This document shows, piece after piece, positions 1-12,600 of a stretch of 64,000 nt of DNA. A model generated the notes under the pieces. That model was not told the origin of the DNA, searched no databases, and saw only the letters and a list, made by a program, of their open reading frames with translations. The DNA is from Medicago truncatula (taxonomy: Eukaryota > Streptophyta > Magnoliopsida > Fabales > Fabaceae): assembly GCF_003473485.1 (NCBI RefSeq), contig NC_053046.1, positions 12,472,001 through 12,536,000 of the forward strand. The letters are read 5' to 3'. Positions within the stretch are counted from its first letter, which is position 1; the number at the start of each line of letters is the position of its first letter. Both the position numbers and the translations under genes were made by a program.

Positions 1-102
1 TCCACGAGTTCTTTTGATATTTTTAATTTCTCCAAATTTGGGTGATTCACTTTCCACAAGTTCCTTTCATTCTCCAAATTTTTCAGTTTCAACCGTTTCG
101 CC

Positions 103-3100
103 ATGTCTCTTCTCTCTTCCACACTACGTGTTCCTCTCATCTTCTCCCAAAACCCTAAACCTTCTTCTCTCTCTTCTCTCCCCTCTCGAATCTCTCCCTC
201 TCCTCGCTCTCACAGATTCCCTTCTCTCCGCTTCATCTCCGCCACCGGCGACATCGGAGACGCCGATATACCATCCACCGATATCTCCGACGAATGGGGC
301 GATAAATCCGAACCCGTACCCGAAGCCAAACCGTCTTTATCCTCTAAGGTTTCGAGTTCGGTTCCTTCGAAGAACGAGGATGAATGGGGAGAAGGAGCGA
401 AAAATGACGCCGGGAGTTATAGCGATGCTGGAAATGGAACTCCGGCTTTTGCTTCCGAAGCTCCGGTGGAAGAAGGAGGGAATGATGAGCTTGAGGGTTT
501 GAAACGTGCTCTTGTTGATACGGTTTATGGGACTGAGCTTGGGTTTCGAGCTGGGTCGGAGGTTCGAGCTGAAGTGTCTGAGTTCGTGGCTCAGTTGGAA
601 GCTGCTAACCCTACTCCGGCTCCGGTTGAGGAACCAGAGCTTCTTAATGGAAATTGGGTGTTGCTGTAAGTTTGAATCATTTTGCAAGCTTTGAATTTCG
701 TTGTGTTTAATATTACTGTTTTTTGATGAAGTGTTTGATGTTAGTATCAGTATTATAATAAGTGTTTAAATTTGATATAGTTATCATTAAATTCAAACAT
801 GTGAAACTTTCGAATGAGTCTTTTACAAATTTTAATCATAGGGTAGTGAAAGTTTGATTGACGTCATAGTTGGAAATCTCTGTGTAAATATACTATGAAG
901 CACAAGCACGGATACCGGACACGTCACACTGATAATAAGTTGGAAATATGAAATATTTGTATTTGTATGTAATGTGTAGCCGTGTAATGTGTAGCCAAAT
1001 GTGTCGTGTCGGACTCCGACCCGTGTCTGACAGCACACACGCCTTCAATGTGGAGTGTCAGTGCTACATAGATAACGAAAGTGTGAATTAATGATCTTTT
1101 TATGTTGGGAGTATTTAGGACTTAGGCCCTGTTTGTGTTAACATCTTATTTGCAGCTTATAGTACAAGTGTTTATCATGATAAACGCTTATGTATAAACT
1201 ATTTATATAGTAAAAGATAAAATAAAGTTAAATTGTTTTCGTATAAGCTATAAGCTGTTTTCACAAGCTATCTTGGAGAACTTATGAAAATAAGTTGAAA
1301 ACAACTTATTGACAATGTTTTAGGTTGTTTTCATATAAGTTCTCCCAAACAGTCTCACAAAACTTATGACAGTAGATAAGCTCAAATAAGTCAAAATAAG
1401 CCAATCCAAACAGGCCCTTACTTTGCATTGAAAACATAAGAGGATTTTGTATCTTAGAAACGAAGGTATTATTGCCACGGATGTAACTAACTCAAAATGT
1501 GTTGTATTAGTGAGTTTTAATCGAAGTGCTTATTGTTTCTATGATTGTCAAACTGATTTCAGGTACACAGCATCTTCTGAACTGTTGCCTCTTCTAGCAG
1601 CAGGAGCATTACCTTTGGTGAAGGTGGATAAAATCTTGCAAACAATTGATACCTATAGCTCCACTGTTGTGAACTCTGTGACATTGTCTAGCCCTTTTGC
1701 CTCATCATCTTTCAGTGCATCTGCCTCATTTGAAGTTCGAAGCCCTACAAGAATACAGGTATTCTCGTGAAAACCTTCACATTTCATTACTAAATTGAAA
1801 AAAGGCAAAAGGTTCTAGAAGTCATGTGAAAGAGGTAAAAAAAGAGCAAACCTCATAGGTGAAAGGCAGAATAGTTAACATATCTAACTACAACAATAAC
1901 CAAAGCCTTTTCTCATTAGATAAGTATCAAGTTTTTAGATAGCCGTCACAATCCTTGATATTGTGGAGAGTTGTAGTGAAGTTACTGTGAAATATGGCTG
2001 ATGCAGCTCCAATTGATGTTGTGTTGTGATTGCGGAGGCACAAAGAGCCATGATGTCGTGGCTACACTTGAAGTTGTGGGTTGTTTTTAAAAAAAACCTA
2101 GATGAGATGGGTTATACGAAACAAATCACACCTTAATGTCCTATCATATCTAAGAAAATAATTGACAATGCTGTTTTAATTTTCCATTTAAATTAACTAC
2201 TCAGACAGTCAAGCATTAACATTTTAACATATTTGCTATAAAGAATTAACATGTTCAATTTACAAAAGCCTTAGTTGGTTGCTCCCAAGAGTGATTAAGA
2301 CTCTCAATTGGTTTTTTCCTTTAGCTTCAGACTTAGTGACAGAACCCGTAAAATCAAGATAACAAAACTGTAATATTATTTATGGAAAAGATTGAGCACA
2401 AAGGCTCTACAATGGTGGAATAACAGAAAAGAAAGAGATAAACCAGAGTGTGAACACTCCTACCAGAGCACAATGCTTCTAACCAGAGGGAAACTCTCCT
2501 AACCAACTTCTGACAATATTTCTCAATGAGTTACACATTACCTTTCCCTCGCTTTTATAACAGAATGTTCATAATATTCAGAGAATATCCCCCACGAACT
2601 CTTACTGGACTAAGGCCCAAACACAGAGTCCTATCAACATGGCTGCTTGTGACGGAGGGATAATTGATAGGACTTGTGGGCCTGATCCAGGCTTCCATGT
2701 GGATACTGGTGTTGACCCCCATAGGTCAGCAATTTGGAAAGTGTATGTCAGGAAAAGGAAGGGGGGTGCAGGGAAGAATTAGTTACAATTGGTAAGGTGG
2801 TAGGAATATTCTCTAGGTGGTTAGATGAGATAGTGAGTGAGAGAATCGTTCATGCTTTTAGTGATTTGTTGGTTTGGAAAATTATCTCTGGTAGAGGAGC
2901 CATAGGCTCTGGATATTTTCCCTTGGTTATTTCCTTATCTTCTGTAAGAGCTATTTGCTCAGTTTTCCATTAATAAAATCTCTATTCCATTGATACTTGA
3001 ATTCTCAGTTTCTATCACCTAGCAAGTTAAATGGTTGAGTTTTGTGGGTTTTTGTTCTTCCAATTGTTAATAAGCTGTTAAGAGCCTGTCTCGTCTGAAC

Positions 3101-4170
3101 AACAACACATACATATTGCTCAAGGTACTACTGGTTTGCATCTTTCTGAAAGGAAGCAACTCAATCAGCAAGAGTTGCTGACCCTACTGACATACTACCT
3201 TAGTTCCTTAGTTGTGCCTTTGGGCATCTTTGACTACACCCAAAAGAAATAGAAAGGAGAAGGTATAGGATAGTTTATATAGCCGTGAAAAATCAATTTA
3301 ATTTATATATGAACTTTTAAGTTCTAATAATTGTTCCTTCATATGCCCTTCTGTTTGTGTCGTGAAAACCGACAAATGGTTTTCTTAGTACTACCTTAGT
3401 TCCTTAGTTGTGCCTTTGGGCATCTTTGACTACACCCAAAAGAAATAGAAAGGAGAAGGTATAGGATAGTTTATATAGCGGTGAAAAATCAACTTAATTT
3501 ATATATGAACTTTTAAGTTCTAATAATTGTTCCTTCATATGCCCTTCTGTTTGTGTCGTGAAAACCGACAAATGGTTTTCTTAGTATTAAGCAATAAGAT
3601 GGCAACGTAATAAAGAATGTGCTTGCAATACTGTATGTATTGTATTTGTTTATACTTCCTGAGTTCACAGTATTGTTTTTGTACTTGAGTAGTTAAAGAA
3701 ATAGTTGTTGACACTTGATGCTTCCAGTCACGTTGTATGTGATCTTTCGTTAAGTATGCTGCCCTTTGTTATAAGTTAATCATTAGTTTCCTCAGCTTGC
3801 TTAGAACTTTTTAGATTGCATATGACTAGAAACTCTTGCTAACACTTCTAAATGAAATCAGGTTACATTCAAAGAAGGATCACTACAGCCTCCAGAGATA
3901 AAGTCTAAAATTGACCTACCAGAAAACATAAACATTTTTGGCCAAAATCTTAGCCTGGGGCCTCTGCAACAATCTCTTGGTCCTCTGGAGAATGTGGTTG
4001 CAAATATATCACGTGTCATTTCAGGTCAGTCACCTCTTAAGATTCCCATACCTGGTGAGAGGACAAGCTCTTGGCTTCTTACCACATATCTTGACAAGGA
4101 CTTGCGAATATCAAGGGGAGATGGCGGGCTGTTTGTCCTTGCAAGAGAAGGGAGTCCCATTCTTGATTAG
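103..4170 (+). CDS. Plastid fibrillin (plastid-lipid-associated protein, PAP3/FBN2-like)
   Basis: Join 103-665, 1563-1758, 3862-4170; 355 residues. All introns are GT-AG and the phases agree (2, then 0). Residues 1-50 are rich in Ser, Pro and Arg with few acids, as in a chloroplast transit peptide. Residues 50-125 are acidic and contain the motif DEWG twice. The PAP/fibrillin domain covers roughly 130-345, with family features such as NGNWVLLYTASSELLPLL across the first splice junction and TTYLDKDLRISRGDGG near the end. Fibrillins coat plastoglobules and thylakoid margins and take part in lipid storage and photoprotection. The acidic linker is what I remember of the Arabidopsis At2g35490 type, so the subgroup is less certain than the family. 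Intron 1 holds a Tourist-like MITE; intron 2 (2.1 kb) holds a likely solo LTR and a 196-bp tandem duplication. Confidence 0.92.
1125..1417. mobile_element. Tourist-like (PIF/Harbinger) MITE in fibrillin intron 1
   Basis: A 293-bp element with terminal inverted repeats: left GGCCCTGTTTGTGTT, and right end in reverse complement GGGCCTGTTTGGATT. It is flanked by the 3-bp duplication TTA (1122-1124 and 1418-1420), as expected for PIF/Harbinger. It is AT-rich and palindromic with no coding capacity. Relatives with the same ends lie at 8765, 35593 and 42742-43127. Confidence 0.8.
2337..3017 (+). mobile_element. Probable solo LTR in fibrillin intron 2
   Basis: A 681-bp segment starting TGACAGAA and ending TTCTATCA, imperfect inverted termini of the TG...CA type. 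The flanks CTTAG and CCTAG would be a 5-bp target duplication with one mismatch. It has no coding region or internal domain, and a second LTR was not found within the intron, so it reads as a solo LTR left by recombination. Family unassigned. The mismatch in the flanks suggests it is not very recent. Confidence 0.55.
3193..3586. repeat. 196-bp tandem duplication in fibrillin intron 2
   Basis: Two direct copies, 3193-3388 and about 3389-3586, start with TACTACCTTAGTTCC and differ at only about two bases over 196 bp. They lie far from either splice site. The near-identity indicates a recent tandem duplication. Confidence 0.9.
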
Positions 4171-7100
4171 TAGGAAGTAATAATCTTTTCTTTTTTACTT
4201 CTTCAAAAAAAATATATATCTTCTCTTTTTTTATATTCGGCCACCCCATTTCCCTCTGCCCACCCAAAATGTGAAAGGTATATTCAAAATGTATCATTTT
4301 TTATATTTTCATGCTGTTTTGTATTTAAAGGATGCAGAGCCTATGTGTTGTAAACCTGTAATTCTATTATATATAAAATGTTTGAATGATATGTTCACCC
4401 CCTTATTAACATAGGTGAAATAATAATATATATTGATCTGGGTTAAGGAGTATGAAATCAAATTTATGAAACCACTTTTAGGTGATTTATCTCAGCATGT
4501 TCCTGAGCAGCTAGGATTGATCTAGTGGTGAGAAAATTGTGTAGTATCGATGAGGTTGTAAATTCAATTTCGCTGCCTTTATTGTACCCCCGTAAAAATC
4601 TCAGCATGTTGATTGCTAGATTTAAATCCTAAGCAAAAGAGTTCTCCTTGTTCTTTATACACCTTTTTCGTTGAAATTTGGAGTGAATCTATGAAAGAGA
4701 TATAAATGTTGTAGAGATATAGAGGATCTAAGTCTATTTCTTTCCACATATTTGAAGTTTGTTGGAGCTGTGAAACATGCATACATCAGAGTTATGCCTT
4801 ATGACCTGTAATAAACCAAACTAACTCAAGTAAGTGGAACCTGAGTTAAAAATTGAGTTTGTTGATAAATTAGTTGAACATGAAAAGTAAGAACAAAAAT
4901 GTTTGAAGTTAATGTTGTTTAGTAGAATGTAAATATTAATTAGGTTATATCTTAAGGTGTTGATGTAATTTTATTTTAAAATAAAGCAAACACCTCGCAT
5001 TCATGGTTACAAGTCTTATGAAGATATCAAGGCCTAATTCAAACTTTTCTTGGCAAAAAAATTACCTTAAGTCACATTGAGCCATTTTTCAAAGAATATA
5101 CCTGTTCACATGAGATGCTTTTTATATCGTCTGAAAGCTAAGAAAAATATGTACAACTATGATTGTTGGTAAATCCAACTCGACCTTTAGCAAAGTAACC
5201 AATTTGCTACAAGCTCGTGGCACCAATTTGCATTGTTGATCAGAACAATTGTTTGTGGTGATAATATCTTGAATTATAAATAGCCTTTTAAGAATGAAAT
5301 TTGTATCATTTTAAAGTTAAAAACGATATCTACAAATATATTTTTTTACAGCTGTATCTTAATTTTTGTTACTCAAGTTTGGTTATTTAGTTGTACTTAT
5401 CATGTATGTTTGGTACAGTGTTTGCAAAACAGTGTTTGATGGAAATCACGGCAAAAAACTCACGTTAGCGAATAAGCTAGAATTTAGAGCTTATCAAAAT
5501 CACGGCAAAAATGCATTGGAAAGCGTGCAAACGTGCTTTTATGTGTTGCAACTATGTTTAACTTATCCATCTCTTATATAAGGAGTGCAACACCAAACAT
5601 TAGAGGCATCTGCTTTTATGTGTTGCAACTATGTTTAACTTATCCATCTCTTATATAAGGAGTGCAACACCAAACATTAGAGGCATCTGCCAATGGAAAC
5701 TTTAGATTCATGCCATGCCTTAGGGAAAACGTGGTTCTTTTAATTTTGTGGTTTTAGGTTTATTTGATTCGAACTATTAAATTGAACCAAAAAATTTCTA
5801 AGTTTGAACTTGGTTGAGTTTGAGATGGAAAAAGGTTTATGTGAAATTCAAGTTGAGTTTTAACATGAACCAATTTTTTCTTTTAAAATGAAAAATACTA
5901 TTAGCATTGTTAGTTTTTATGCTGAGTGCGAGTATTAAACTCTTGACACACAATCTTAAGAATAAAATGTTACATTACAATATTTTATAATTAAAGGTTT
6001 GTCAAGGACAAACTTTTGTACTTCTGTAAATATATAATAAATAAATAAATACAGCTTACACAAACTATAAGTTGTTGCATTCATCTGATTCAAAAAAAAG
6101 TTGTTGCATTCATCAGACTTAGAGTGCAAAATGGATCTCTTGTTCCATCCCTTGCATTTCTCAAAATACTAGATTTGTTCCAATTACATAATTTGGACAC
6201 CCAAAAAAACACATGTCTGAGACAAACAGGTGAGTTCTTGCGAAATGTCTGTTGAGTTCATGGTGGGAAACGACTACTGGAAGTAGGAAGAGAGTTCTTG
6301 TCAAACGTCTGTTAAGTTCTGTACTCAATGCTGTTTAACACATTCCTTTCGTAGGAAAAATAAGGTGGTCTGAAATGAGAAATTGAAAAGTGGAGAGGTT
6401 GAAGATAGTTGCTGCTTGGTTATCAGTGGAGACGTTTAAGATAGTTGTTGTTTGGTTATTGAAGATCAAAACTGATTTGATGAAGAGTTAACTTGCTACA
6501 TTTTCCAACACTAAGATTTTAGTCCCGAGGCAAATTCCACCTCAATAGACTGGTAAGGGGGCACCCAGACTTACAAGATCCTCTCTTAGGTGAGACTCCT
6601 ACTAATAGCACTCATAACCATGCACCGCCATTCGAGAGGTGACAGTTGCACTCAACGGCACTTCACTCGGTAAAACTTCACTTTACCTTAATGAAAACAC
6701 TAACGCTGTGAGCATAAATCCAAAAGAGAGAGCTCATCTTAGGTGAGACTCTTCAGTTTGAGACTCATGGTTAAAGTAGACCAAGCAAATTTCAAAAAAT
6801 AAATACAACCGAACTGCACAATCTTCCCTATCTCTGCATCAATCAGCATGCCAGGAAGATTATGTGATGAGGGTATTAAAACTAGTTCTTTTAACCAAAA
6901 CCGAAAAGAAATTCATAACCACTACTAGTTATCCAAATGGAACCTTGAAATGAATAGAAATGGTAACGTGCAGATACGAACAACACCACTAAACACGGAA
7001 ATCATACGAACTTTTTTTGGCAAAGATTAGACTGCAAGTTGCATAAACACAAATAGGTGGGAACTATAAAATGTTGAAACAGAATCATAACAGGAATGCA

Positions 7101-7389
7101 CAATCTTCACTACTGTTAATCAACATGCAGGTAGATTGAATGTTGTATGAGGTTACTAAACAACTAGTTCTTTTAACCAAAACTGAAGAAAAATAATAGT
7201 ATAACCACTCGTTATCCAAAAGGAAGCTTGACAGGCTATACAGTGTCGAAAGAGACAAGAGCAAAGATTCTATCACCATCAATTTCCAAAATCAGCCACA
7301 AAATTATTCAACTACCTTGTCTCGTAGAGATAAAACGCTGTTTAAACAAAGGAAGCCATCAGTAAGTGATGAACATTGAACAGTTAGTT
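4171..7389. other. Intergenic region between convergent genes
   Basis: Contains the 3' ends of the fibrillin gene (+) and of the unknown gene at 7390 (-). I see no coding region. It holds a 77-bp tandem duplication (5535-5688). It also holds a diverged direct repeat in which about 6823-6945 resembles about 7091-7230; both contain AACTAGTTCTTTTAACCAAA. The rest is AT-rich and unassigned. Confidence 0.6.
5535..5688. repeat. 77-bp tandem duplication
   Basis: Copies 5535-5611 and 5612-5688 appear identical, beginning GCTTTTATGTGTTGCAAC and ending GAGGCATCTG. Each copy contains GAGTGCAACACC, which partly complements GTGTTGCAAC within the unit, so each could form a short hairpin. Confidence 0.9.
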
Positions 7390-9671
7390 TTACAGCATCC
7401 ATTGCATGATGTCTTTCCTGATAACACTCCCTGACCAATTCACTCTGTAATTTTGTCTAAATGTCTCAGGGGAGTAGGTACTAAGGTTCCTGCCATGGAT
7501 GGTAGTCCCGGCAGGATTTGGTGGTATCATCATCCTTGAAATGCTAGGGAAAGGCTTTGATGAGGTAAAGAAGTGCCTATCAGAGTCCTTCTTGAATAGC
7601 CCAGAATGACTGGGAGGCTTGTGGTTGGAAGTGCCAGTTGCATGCTTTGTCGTGGTCTCTTTTGAGCTACTGCCACTGCTGGGCAGATTAGAACGATTGC
7701 GAATTTGCGCTGAGGGCTTCATTCGATCTAGACAACGCAAAATGAAGTTTCCAACATTCCTACCCACTTCTATGTCTCTTTCTTGAATGTTCCGATGGAC
7801 CTTGATTGCTACATCAAATACAGCACGGGTTCGTCTGTGAAGCACCAAAACAGGAAGACCAGTAAAGATATTGAATAACACACAATTCAGTGACAAATAG
7901 CCACAAATAAGAAACAACAATAAAATGAAAATTGGGGCATATGCAAAGCAGTTTTCAAATTCTCAATGGTGTGTTTGAATGAACAGTCAGTAATCATGAT
8001 TTTGAATGTGATTGATTTCATAAAATTGATTTGGGTGCAATTGACTTTGAAGTGAAGTAACTTATCTAAAAACAAATTTGATGTAGGAGTTAACTTTTTC
8101 TTCAACTCAGCACAAAAGCTAGTTTTTATCATTTATAGGTCTAACAGTTTTTGAGGCAAAATTATAACCAAACAACTATCATGTTTGTCTGGTGATTCAG
8201 TCAATTCCTTTAAACACCGTGAAACCAAATACACACCTATTAAGCATTTGGTTTCACAGTAATTTTAGTAAAATCACATACATTTGGTTGTTGTTAGATG
8301 AATTGATTTTTGACTCCAAGCTTCAATTCCACTAAAAGTTATACAATAGCTTTTGTGTAGGGTTAAAATATTCACACTTAAGTTTTAAATCACACTTAAC
8401 TTGATCAAAACACCCAAACAGAAATCACTCCACTTCAATATTATAACTAATCAATTATAACTTTTTCAACTCAGCTAACTTTTATTATTTCTAGTCTAAT
8501 GGTAACCGAAATTTTGGGGCAAAATCAATTTAGCGTGTATTTGGTTCTACGATAGCAAAAATTTATTTCGCGAAATTGATTTTTAGTAAAAGTAAGTTTA
8601 ACTAATATTATTTGTGCTTCAATACATTCACGCAACAGTGAGTTGAACAATAAATTTGTGTGTAGAAATCACGTTTTGAGTCAACAGATACAAATCCTAG
8701 CTTCAAGTTAGAATCCATTCTAGAGGCAAAACAAATTCTAATAAGGAACCTCCAAGCATACTAAGGGCCTGTTTGGATTGGCTTATTTGAACTTATTTAC
8801 TGGCATAGGTTTTGTGAGATTGTTTGGGAGAAGTTATGAAAATAGCTTACGACATTGATCATAAGTTCTCCAAGATAACCTATGAATATAGCTTATGACA
8901 TTGTTCATAATAAGTTCTTTTAAGCTTATTTTCATAAGTTTTACAAGATAATTTATGAAAATAATTTATAATAATTTTTACGAAATCAATTTAATTTTAT
9001 GTTTGGGGGTTCCTTATTAGATTTTATGTTTGAATCTAAGATTTGTATCTTCTGCCTCAAAACATGATTTCTACACACAAATTTATTGTTCAACACAATA
9101 CTGCGTGAACGTATCAAAACATAAATAATATTAGTTAAACTTACTTCTTTTACTAAAATCAATTTTTGCTACTGTAGAACCAAAAACACGCTATATCGAT
9201 GATAAACGCTTGTGTTATAAGCTGCAAATAAGTTGTTTATCCAAACAGATCCTAAAATCACCTTTAACTCTCTCAAAAGTCAAAAATGAATCTAAACAAA
9301 CAGTTAAACAATTTCCAGTATTATTCATAGAAAAACACGATAAAAGTGAGAAATAAATCACTAATAAATACACATTACACCGATCATTGATCAATAACCA
9401 AATCATATTTCAAGATATGCAGAAAATCGAATACTAATAATCATTACCACCAATGTATGCCTAAATTGCAAGAGAATCATGAAAACAATATCAAAAATTC
9501 CATAATCGAAAAATGTTGAATAATAAGAGAAGAAACGAACCTATGAAGAAATTGACGGGTCTTAGGGTACTTAGGGCTAACAACCTTACGCTGAATCTTG
9601 AGAGCAAGCTTATAGGTTCGTTTCAAACCTAAGAAATACGCAGTTCCAAGTGTTATCTCCCACAGCACCAT
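7390..9671 (-). CDS. Plant-conserved protein of unknown function
   Basis: Complement of join 7390-7834, 9541-9671; 191 residues. The junction reads FLHR/RTRAVFDVA in phase 2 with GT-AG ends. The start at 9671 gives MVLWEITLGTAYFLG, a short hydrophobic N-terminus that could be a membrane anchor or targeting segment. Residues 17-80 are basic and helical (KRTYKLALKIQRK, then a stretch around RNIQERDIEVGRNVGNF). The second half is Ser-, Pro- and Lys-rich and looks disordered. I recall similar short uncharacterised proteins across flowering plants but know no function. Its position next to a PAP3-like gene makes the Arabidopsis loci beside At2g35490 the first place to look for an orthologue. The 1.7-kb intron is packed with MITEs. 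Confidence 0.85.
8531..8761 (+). mobile_element. MITE, copy 1, in intron of the 7390-9671 gene
   Basis: About 230 bp, from TAGCGTGTATTTGGTTCTAC to GGAACCTCCAAGCATAC. The two ends are imperfect inverted repeats. A second copy in opposite orientation lies at about 8998-9193, so the two together look like a long hairpin. Confidence 0.6.
8765..9252. mobile_element. Tourist-like MITE carrying an inserted MITE
   Basis: Ends GGGCCTGTTTGGATTGGC and CCAAACAGATCC, with the duplication TAA at 8762-8764 and 9253-9255. Its own sequence is 8765 to about 8998 plus about 9194-9252, roughly the 290 bp of the intact relative at 1125-1417. The middle, about 8998-9193, is the inverted second copy of the MITE at 8531. 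Confidence 0.7.
8998..9193 (-). mobile_element. MITE, copy 2 (inverted), nested in the Tourist-like element
   Basis: The reverse complement of 8531-8761 with scattered differences, from GTTTGGGGGTTCC to CCAAAAACACGCTA. It interrupts the Tourist-like MITE at a point where the intact relative reads straight through. Confidence 0.6.
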
Positions 9672-12600
9672 TGAGAAATCTTCAACTTTTTTTCTCCTAT
9701 TATTAGATTTTCGATCGTTTTATATTACTCTGATTTTTTTTCTATAAGTTGAAATTCTCACGCTTCTTCTTTTTCCTCTTCCGCAAGTTTGCATTCTATT
9801 CTAACATTTTATTTTTCCTTCGCGCTGCTGAATTTTCGTTCACGGTGACGCTGCTGCTGCGTTTTTTTGACTAAACCCTTTCTTGGCCGTTGGATTTTGT
9901 TTCTCTCTCATCTAAACCCTGTGTTGCCTATGGGCCTTCTGGCCCATACCCGATGTTGACCCGCTAGAAATATTGGTTTGTGCGTATATTCTAGTTATAC
10001 CTCTTTATATTCTTTGACTTAATTCAAGTCATTTTCGACAAAATAAAAAAATAAAAAAATCCTTGATTTATATATAAAATTCAACTAAATTTTGGGTTTA
10101 CAGGTTCCAAATAGAGAAAGGTTATCATGGTCACAAATATAAATGTATAGTGTTTAGGCACACATACATCAAAAGATTTTTTTTAATAATAAAAAAGAAA
10201 TTGATAATAAAATAATTTAGTTTGTTGAGAAAAAAGTTTTTGATGTGTGTGTGACTAAATACTGTTCATTTATATTTGTGTATGTACAAGAATGCCTTGT
10301 GCCAAATATTAAAGTAGGAAGGAAGGAATTATGAATGAAGAAAATGAATGATATTATACACAAGTGATTGAGTTGGGAGAGAAAAATTCACTTTATGTGC
10401 TTCACATAAGCACTGAAGCACATGATGGAAATTGGTAAGAGGAGAAGAACTCACTTTGGGTTTACATGTTTCTCACCTTGTGGCTCCGGCTATTGCTGAG
10501 AGTTTTGGCCTCTTTCATCTATGTGTTTTGCCACATGATCTTTTCTAACAAAGTTGGTGGTCGAGACTCTTTTCCTCTAATATGATCAACATTCTCGATA
10601 TTTCTCTTTATTCTTCAAACACGGCAAAAACATGAGAGATCTAGAAAAGGAATCATTGAGTAACTTTGCATGCATATTTGGTTTTAGAAATTGGAGAAAG
10701 GAAACACATGTCCGAATTTTAAAACTCTAATGAAACCCAAGCTTAAGAGAGAGAAAGGTCGAATTGAAAATATAAAATAAGGCAAAATGTATATTAACAT
10801 CTTGCTTAAATCTTCAAGACTTAAGCAAAAGTTTGGATCCACTAAAATCCTAATTACTTATTTTAGGATTTAAAAGGTTTTTCCAGCATTTAAAGGGATT
10901 GTTCAGGTCCTAATATCCTAACTACTTATTTTATTTGGATTCTAGAATCTGAATTGATAAAAATCATCTTAAAAAAGAAATAGTTAGCCACAACTAAACC
11001 GTTGACAAAATAACCGTGCCTAAATTTTTGGAGGACATATGAGAAGAATTGAGAGTGTTATAAGAAATTATCTATTTTGTTTCGGCTAAGGTGCCCAAAT
11101 TAAGAGAAATAGCTAATGGATTGCCCATTGAATAGCCCAATATGCTTTATCTGACCCAAATAGATTTGATTATTATTTTTCTCACCCCATAAGCTTCTTG
11201 TGCGCCCTATTTTTTAATTGTTAGGATTATATAATCTGGACAGTTTATTAACTGTTAGGATTATATAATTCGAAATATGTGTATTTGTACTCTACAGTTT
11301 GCCTCTGACGTAGTCTTCAGAAGGTTTAAGACAATTCGAATTATATAATCCAAATATTTTTCAAAGCGTATGTTTTATTGAGACATGTACAAACATCCAC
11401 ATGATGTTTTGTCTTCCATCAGTTTTTATCCAATTCGGATTATAGAAGACGAAACATTGTTTGGATTATATAATTACCGTTTCAAGGTAATTACTCTTTA
11501 GACATTTAATAATTGCTCACATGCACCTCAAAATACAAAAAATACATCCAATTACAAATAATTACTGCTTAGGAGACTTTTTAAATCGGTTGCACGTATT
11601 TAAAAAGGGTTGAGCAACAATTAACTACCGTTTTGAAGCGGACACCAATTAGTTGTTATTTAGCGAATGGTAATTGTCGAATGTAAGAAATTGACGAGTG
11701 CTTAAATGGAAATCTTCAATGAAGTTTAGAGATCTGGGTTTTGTGGCTCCTCAATGGCAGGGTATGCTTCAAGGTTCGAAGAGGATTTACAGAAGTACTC
11801 CCTCCATTACTTTTTAAGTGTTTTTTTGTTAGAAAATTAACACCAAAATAATGATGTGTATTTTTGCACATTTTCTTCATATTATACACTCATTTTAATC
11901 CACCAATAAATTCATATTTTTTTAACACACTTTATTTTTTCAATATATTTAATATGTTATCTTTCTCTGGTAACAAACTATTGTCGGTTATTATCTTTTT
12001 CTTCAACAAATTCCTATTTGTTTGCGCACTCTTTCTCTCAAAACAAACAATTATCAATTTTCTAAATATTGTGCACATCTTTTTAATTATTTTAAGTCAA
12101 TATAAAAATTATATTGATGAAACTTCTTTTTCATTGTCATCTTGTTCTTGTATCTTGTCAAATGAGTCTTCAACCATTGCTCCCTCTTCACCTCTCATCA
12201 ACAATTCTAACGAGTGTTCCACTTTTTATTCCTTTTGAACATTCACGGAGTCTTTTATTTATTTTTTCTTTCAAATATGTTTTTTAGTTTGCATTTGAAA
12301 TTTTTAACAACTGTTATTCATTTTTTTTTTATAGAATTTTAACTCTTCTTGATACCATTGATTGTAAAAAAATTGTTTAAATTTGAAGATAACAAGAAAC
12401 GAATTTTGTTTAAAAAAAAACTGTAGTTTTTCAAATAGATAGCATTAATTAGTTTTATTGAAAAATATAAGAGTAATTGACAAAGCGTATAATTGATAAA
12501 TTGTACCATTAAAATATCAAAAACACCGTTAAATAGGAACGCAAAATTTACACTAAAAAGACACTTACAAAGGAATTGATAGAGTACGTACAAATCACCC

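Noticed and set aside
8531-9193. One large hairpin transposon
   Set aside because: The right arm lies inside a Tourist-like MITE whose own ends and TAA duplication are clear, so two separate MITE copies explain it better.
11864-12238. 124-codon open frame in AT-rich DNA
   Set aside because: The translation is mostly Phe, Ile, Leu, Asn and Ser, as expected from AT-rich sequence; no splice partners or domain.
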